Assembly: GCA_016946835.1 (NCBI GenBank)
Contig: JACVTC010000001.1
Span: 1,572,501 to 1,622,500 of the forward strand
Source: Neocallimastix lanati (nom. inval.)
Taxonomy: Eukaryota; Neocallimastigomycota; Neocallimastigomycetes; Neocallimastigales; Neocallimastigaceae
Length of the DNA stretch: 50,000 bases
Direction of reading: 5' to 3'
The translations under genes and the position numbers were made by a program. Shown here piece by piece: positions 45,320-50,000 of this stretch. The notes beneath the pieces are model-generated. The model saw only the letters and a program-made list of their open reading frames with translations. It was not told the DNA's origin and searched no databases. Positions within the stretch are counted from its first letter, which is position 1, and every line of letters starts with the position of its first letter.

Positions 45320-45370
<51 letters not shown>
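45035..45370. repeat. 32-bp minisatellite, 8 identical copies, inside an AAT array
   Basis: ACAGATTGTATTTATAATAA recurs with exactly 32-bp spacing (its C at 45085, 45117, 45149, 45181, 45213, 45245, 45277, 45309). Units are joined by AAT runs, and AAT arrays flank both ends. All copies look identical, so expansion or homogenisation is recent. Confidence 0.93.
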
Positions 45371-46693
45371 TCTTTCTTTTTTTTATTATTTTTATTAATA
45401 ATTTTTTTTTTTTTTATTATTTTTATTAATAATTTTTTTTTTTTTTTATTATTTTTATTATTAATTTTTTTTTTAATAACTATAAAAAAAGCTTTATTAA
45501 AAAAAAAAAAAAATTTTATTATTGAATTAATTAAATTTATATTTAATATTTATTTATTTATTTCTTTTTAATTAGCATAAAACAAAGTTTGATTATTATA
45601 CCTTTGAATACTAAACTATCAAAATTGGTATTAATGAAAATTGTAATATTTATTTTTATTTTTTATTTTTTTTATGTATATTATTATTATTATTAATTAT
45701 GAAGAATTAATTATTTATTTTAAATTATGGAATTTTAATAATAAAAAAAATTTTTTTTTTTAATTAAATGAATTTTACTATTGCTCTGAACTTTTTTTTT
45801 TTTAAGCCAATACTTTTATTAATTTCATAAAGCTTATTTATTTATCTAATTATTTATCTATTTATCTATTTATATTTATTTAAATATTAATTAGTTCATT
45901 CATTTATTATGAAATTAGAATATTTTTATTATTGATTAAAATTAAAAATAAAAAAAAGAATTATTTCAATAATTATACTTTTTTTTTTTTATATATATAT
46001 TTTATAATAATAATCATATTATTAAATTTAAATCTATTTTATATTAAATTTTATTTCATATCTTTTATAGCTTTTATTCCGTAAAAAAAAAAAGTTTATC
46101 CAAGCTTTTATTATTTAAAAATTTTAATTTTTTTTTTTATTATTAAAATCATAATTATTATTTTTTTTATTTTTTTAAAAAAAAAGCTCTATAGTTTTAA
46201 ATTGAACTTTATTATTTAATTAATGATCATATATAATATGAAATAAATAATAATAATAAATAGAGGAATATAATATGAAAATTAAATAGTTGAAAAAAAA
46301 AAAAAAAAAAAAAAGGAATAAATATAATATATATTATATATATCTTGGCAACGTTTTTTTAACAAAAATATTAATATATATTAGTTATATATATTATTCT
46401 TAATTATAATTTTATTTCTATTTTTATTTAATATTTTATTGTATTAACTTTTTTTTTTTTTTTTTAGTAGTAAATTTATATATAAAAGTGTTTTCTTAAT
46501 ATTCATATTTATAATTTCATGTCAAAGTTTTATCTGTATTTAATATTTAAAAAAATTATAAAAGTTAATCATTAAATATAATAATAATAATTAAATTACT
46601 GTTTTAAAACATGGTAAAAATGAATGTGATTGTATTTCAGTAAAGTTCCATTCACCATGAATAAAAATTAAAACTAAAAAGTAAAAAATTTAA

Positions 46694-46709
46694 AATATTA
46701 AAAATAAAA
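46694..46709. repeat. Direct repeat flanking the SINE-like element (left)
   Basis: AATATTAAAAATAAAA is repeated exactly at 47159-47174. Both copies abut the GC-richer element, as expected of a target-site duplication. The AT-rich background makes chance agreement less unlikely than usual. Confidence 0.65.
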
Positions 46710-46728
46710 CCAAAAACATAGACTTGCA

Positions 46729-46778
46729 CATATGGGTACCCATCTCCCATATGGCCATACAGTTATTAATTAACTGTA
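46729..46778. other. Two adjacent perfect hairpins at the SINE 3' end
   Basis: CATATGGG (46729-46736) pairs with CCCATATG (46746-46753) across a 9-base loop. TACAGTTA (46758-46765) pairs with TAACTGTA (46771-46778) across a 5-base loop. As the element's transcript runs leftwards, these would be its last structures. Confidence 0.7.
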
Positions 46779-47086
46779 AGGTGATGAGTTATTGGCATAC
46801 TGTATCAGCTTCGCCGCTCTCAATCGTCGTTACACACTGCCCGGAGATGCATTCCTAACGTTCCTACATATATCTCTAATGACCACGAGCATCAGAACGG
46901 AACCATTAACTCCTCCCTAGTGGGTGTAATCATTGGCGATTGGAAATTTTACAATCATCAAGGTCTATGCTTCAATTCAAAGCGTAGTATCAGGGTTGGG
47001 TGAAATAATCATCTGAGGGAAAGCCTTATGGACATCACGTGTGGTCTCATGATATCCCAGGATAGAAACCTCATCCGATTATTTGG

Positions 47087-47158
47087 TGCCATGCCGAGGA
47101 TTCGAACCCCGCCCTCTACAGTGACCTGTATCGTCCTAACCGACTGGACCAACATGGC
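47087..47158 (-). tRNA. tRNA-like sequence, degenerate anticodon arm (SINE head)
   Basis: On the minus strand the acceptor arm is GCCATGT with GCATGGC (one T-G wobble). The D arm is GTCC/GGAC with an AGTCGGTTA loop, and the T arm is CGGGG-TTCGAAT-CCTCG. Discriminator A and encoded CCA follow. The anticodon arm is one or two bases short: the best stem (TACAG/CTGTA) leaves only GTCA, and a five-pair alternative leaves a six-base loop without U33. GTC would read Asp, but the identity is not secure. It is probably a tRNA relic rather than a working gene. Confidence 0.6.
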
Positions 47159-47184
47159 AATATTAAAAATAAAATTTAAAAAAT

Positions 47185-47380
47185 TAAAAATTAAAAATAT
47201 AAAATAAAATATGAAAAAATTAAAAATATAAAATAAAATATGAAAAAATTAAAAATATAAAATAAAATATGAAAAAATTAAAAATATAAAATAAAATATG
47301 AAAAAATTAAAAATATAAAATAAAATATGAAAAAATTAAAAATATAAAATAAAATATGAAAAAATTAAAAATATAAAATT
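47185..47380. repeat. 29-bp minisatellite, about 6 copies
   Basis: ATATGAAAAAATTAAAAATA recurs every 29 bp (its G at 47213, 47242, 47271, 47300, 47329, 47358). It begins about 10 bp beyond the right-hand repeat of the SINE-like element. Confidence 0.93.
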
Positions 47381-47559
47381 AAATTTTAAAAATTAAAAAA
47401 ATTAATTAATTATTTATTTATTTAATTATTTATTTTTTAGAAATATAACTTGTAATATCACAATAAAAAAAAAAATTTTTTTTTTTTTTTTTTTTTGGTG
47501 AATGAAACTCTCTTCTTAAAAATAATTAAAAAAAAATAATAATTATTATTTAGTAATGG

Positions 47560-47945
47560 TTAGAATATGAAATTCATCAGTTTAAAATGTAAAAAAAAAA
47601 TATGTACGTAGTGTTGAATTAATGAAAAAGCCACCTATCATTGATACGAAAATTTTTTCATCATAAAATTGGTATAATTATAGAACCTAAATTACAACAA
47701 GCTTCTAACAGATTAAGAGTCTCATCCGACTCTTAAAAAAATGGTTTTTAGAAATTGAATCAATTGCCAGTACACAATATTCTTTTAAAGGAAAAAATAA
47801 TTGAAATCTTTGAAGTTTTGATAAAAGCAGCCAGCCATTATATTAAATGATGAGGATTAATTAAACGGATTAAACACTAGAAATGATGAAGAAGATCACA
47901 GAATTGAAAATAACTTAAAACCTTAAGAGTAACCATAAAAATTAT
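47560..47945. other. Less-biased island, possibly a decayed coding sequence
   Basis: Composition is less extreme than the flanks, and short plus-strand frames read like protein (for example EPKLQQASNRLRVSSDS near 47682-47735) before stops. A perfect hairpin, TTAAGAGTC/GACTCTTAA with a TCATCC loop, lies at 47713-47736. It is possibly an old mobile element. No family was recognised. Confidence 0.25.
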
Positions 47946-48235
47946 ATAAAACTAAAAAAAAAAAAAAAAAAGAATGAATATATAACATAAATAAAATAGC
48001 GTAAAAACCGGTAAAATATCTACCTAGATTAATATGAATATGATATAAAAATAGTAAAAGTTTTTAGAGATTTAATCCTAAAACCTAGTAATAGCTCTAG
48101 TAACCTAATTCATAAAAATTTAATGGATTAAAAATAAATTTTTAAAAAATAATAATAATAATAATACTAATAAAAAACTCAAATTTATTAATACTAAATT
48201 ATTTTTACAGAGTAACTAAATTTAGGAGAATATAT

Positions 48236-48236
<1 letters not shown>

Positions 48237-48270
<34 letters not shown>

Positions 48271-48530
48271 CAAGGAATAAACTTTATTTATTAATATATA
48301 ATAAAAGTACATGAATTTAAATACATATATATATATATATTTTATATATATATTAAAAAAAAAAAAACTACATTAAAAGATTGGGGATGACAGGCCTCTA
48401 ACGTTTCCCATTCATCGATATAATCCTTTATGGATTGAAGAATATGTTTAAGTGAATTATTGAGTTTAATGGATATAATATAATATAATAAAATGTAATA
48501 TAAATTTAGGTGTATATGCCACATTCTATT
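48237..48530 (-). mobile_element. Orphan LINE 3' end, related to copies A and B
   Basis: A T-tract (48237-48266) is followed by AAACTTTATTTATTAATATA and TACATGAATTTAA, matching the order in the 3' UTRs of copies A and B. At 48392-48420, GGCCTCTAACGTTTCCCATT resembles copy A's GCCTCTAACTTTTCCCATT. The minus-strand frame ends IDEWETLEA, parallel to IEEWEKLEA of copy A. Only the last part of the ORF and the UTR are present. Confidence 0.75.
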
Positions 48531-48762
48531 GAATAAAATATTTTCAAGTAGAATAATTAAATTTTTTGGTGAACATTTATCATTATTGAAGTATTATTGC
48601 AATAAATATTATTATTAGTAATATATTCTTTTTTTTTTTTTTTTTTACTTCCGGTATATATAGCCCTTTAATTGGTAATGAACCATAAATTTATTATAAA
48701 TAAATGAAAAAAAAAAAAAATTTCATGTACTGTTAAAAATCTCATTGTTTTGTTTATTTACT

Positions 48763-48797
<35 letters not shown>

Positions 48798-49360
48798 TGA
48801 AGCCAAGGACTTTTACTATTTAATAATCCACTATTTAGTGATATTTTATACAAAATTCATTTAATGGATCATACCTATTTTAAATACATTAAATACTTTC
48901 TTTAATATTAATTAAATAAATGAGGCTTAAAAAAATTAAATTATTATATTATTTGTATCATAAACTATTATATTATTATTATATATTTCCTTATTTATTT
49001 GTAATATACTCTGTAATATAAAAAAATTATAATAAAAGTTGTAAAGAACATGAAAATATTAATTTAAATGTTAATTAAATGGTAAAATTAAAAAATACAA
49101 ATTTTTTAATATATACTTTTTATGGGAAATATTACATTTTATTACATGGTATTCCTCCAAATTGTGGCGTATAATAATATGTGGCGTTCCAAAATAATAA
49201 AGTAAAAATAAAGAACTATCTTTTTATTAAGTATTAATAAATATTATAATTTAAATAGATTAGCGGTTTTATTGAATAATTAAGATTTTATGAACAAAGA
49301 TATTTGTAAGTAAATATAAAATAGGTAATTACAAATGTTGAACATAATAAAATAAATTTT

Positions 49361-49394
<34 letters not shown>

Positions 49395-49583
49395 ATATTT
49401 TATACTTAAAACCTTGGTCCTTGTAATTATTATATCATCAACGTAAAAATACCAATAAGATCCCTTCGTGATTCATATGATTTTTAAAAAGATGTGAAAG
49501 AAAAAAAAAAAAAAAAAACATCCATGATTCTGATTTTAAAATGGATTCCATTCCATTGTCTCACACTTAAAAAAAAAATTTGG

Positions 49584-49600
<17 letters not shown>
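48531..49600. other. AT-rich spacer
   Basis: It has T-tracts at 48630-48646 and 48764-48792 and no recognised gene. A short segment, GTGGCGTATAATAATATGTGGCG at 49164-49186, contains a near-duplicate GTGGCG pair. Confidence 0.5.
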
Positions 49601-49628
<28 letters not shown>

Positions 49629-49707
49629 CCCCTATGTCTTTCTTTCCGGATTGTCGAAGAAGACGACCCTAAAAGCAACCTTTATTTATTATTAATTTTC
49701 CAATACC

Positions 49708-49709
<2 letters not shown>
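49588..49709 (-). mobile_element. Possible LINE 3' end after a T-tract
   Basis: A T-tract (49588-49625) is followed by about 55 bp of balanced composition (TTTCCGGATTGTCGAAGAAG) and then CCTTTATTTATTATTAATTTT. The layout resembles the other LINE 3' ends, but no ORF remnant is visible. Confidence 0.3.
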
Positions 49710-49752
<43 letters not shown>

Positions 49753-49754
<2 letters not shown>

Positions 49755-49844
49755 CTAAATGACCTTAGTGACCACAAATAAACACAAAAAAAATTTTTTT
49801 TTTTTTTTTTAGCTAAATGACCTTGGTGACCACAAATAAACACA

Positions 49845-49850
<6 letters not shown>
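49753..49850. repeat. Two copies of a 38-bp unit separated by T-tracts
   Basis: AGCTAAATGACCTTRGTGAC followed by CACAAATAAACACAAAA starts at 49753 and 49811. The copies differ at one base, and each is preceded by a long T-tract, as if a tailed unit had been duplicated. Confidence 0.85.
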
Positions 49851-49890
<40 letters not shown>

Positions 49891-49924
49891 TATTAAAAAA
49901 TTATGTGTACATTAATTATTTATT

Positions 49925-49943
49925 TCATTTATTTTTATTTTTA

Positions 49944-49974
<31 letters not shown>

Positions 49975-49988
49975 TTTATTTTTATTTT
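49925..49988. repeat. (TTTTTA)n hexanucleotide array
   Basis: About ten TTTTTA units close to the window end, with one shortened unit. Confidence 0.85.
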
Positions 49989-50000
49989 AGAGACATAATT

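Larger units (their letters stand above)
39326..46693. other. Long gene-free, repeat-rich tract
   Basis: About 7.4 kb with no recognisable gene on either strand. It holds A/T-tracts and several minisatellites, listed separately. Parts near 42900-43060 and 43740-44090 are less repetitive and could be very old mobile-element remains, but no family pattern is readable. Confidence 0.55.
46710..47158 (-). mobile_element. tRNA-derived SINE-like element
   Basis: This is a 449-bp block of near-balanced composition in an AT-rich desert. On the minus strand it opens with a tRNA-like head (47158-47087) carrying pol III A-box and B-box sequences (GGTTCGAATCC, 47108-47098), followed directly by a genome-encoded CCA (47086-47084). 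About 370 bp of sequence unrelated to tRNA follows. Its 3' end holds two perfect hairpins, and 16-bp direct repeats flank it. Encoded CCA plus flanking repeats suggest retroposition from a mature tRNA chimera. It has no poly(A) tail. No open frame of note is present. The family is not recognised. Confidence 0.7.

Noticed and set aside
45085-45322. Regularly spaced 32-bp repeats considered as a CRISPR array
   Set aside because: No unique spacers: the whole 32-bp unit is identical, and the context is eukaryotic.
46613-46672. CATGGT…ACCATG inverted pair near the SINE-like element
   Set aside because: The match extends only about six bases with imperfect continuation and lies outside the flanking direct repeats.

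Overview
The window looks like nuclear DNA of an anaerobic gut fungus (Neocallimastigomycota). That is an inference from four things seen together: extreme A+T bias with long A/T homopolymers and AAT, TTTA and TTTTA microsatellites between and inside genes; intron-rich genes with short AT-rich introns; flagellar genes (TMEM17, WDR19/IFT144) beside fungal-type genes (a Dma1-like FHA-RING ligase); and a GPI-anchored CotH-like protein, a family expanded in these fungi. Genus is not determined.

Layout. 1-3.1 kb: AT-rich, no gene. 3.1-9.4 kb (+): an 11-exon gene for an FHIP (FAM160/RAI16-like) protein of the dynein-adaptor FTS-Hook-FHIP complex. 11.2-12.5 kb (+): 4-exon TMEM17, a four-helix ciliary transition-zone protein. 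13.6-24.3 kb (+): 30-exon WDR19/IFT144, a core subunit of the IFT-A train. Its joined exons give an uninterrupted frame of 1402 codons plus stop. Two of its 29 introns start ATATCCTTTT and end AC, the signature of U12-type AT-AC introns. 27.2-30.2 kb (+): 5-exon Dma1/CHFR/RNF8-like FHA-RING E3 ligase. 31.2-35.4 kb (-): a stack of non-LTR retrotransposons. It includes a 5'-truncated LINE inserted inside the 3' UTR of an older copy of the same family, with a target-site duplication of about 24 bp. 36.8-39.3 kb (-): 6-exon secreted CotH-like protein with a C-terminal GPI-type signal. 39.3-50 kb: about 10.7 kb without a recognisable host gene, rich in minisatellites, with a tRNA-derived SINE-like element (46.7-47.2 kb) flanked by a 16-bp direct repeat and an orphan LINE 3' end (48.2 kb).

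Biologically, TMEM17 and WDR19 act in the cilium/flagellum, and FHIP acts in dynein cargo transport. All three genes lie in a row on the same strand, which fits an organism with flagellated zoospores. Nothing shows that they are co-regulated. Exon boundaries were placed by hand from splice motifs, frame continuity and family similarity. In every gene the summed exon length is a multiple of three.
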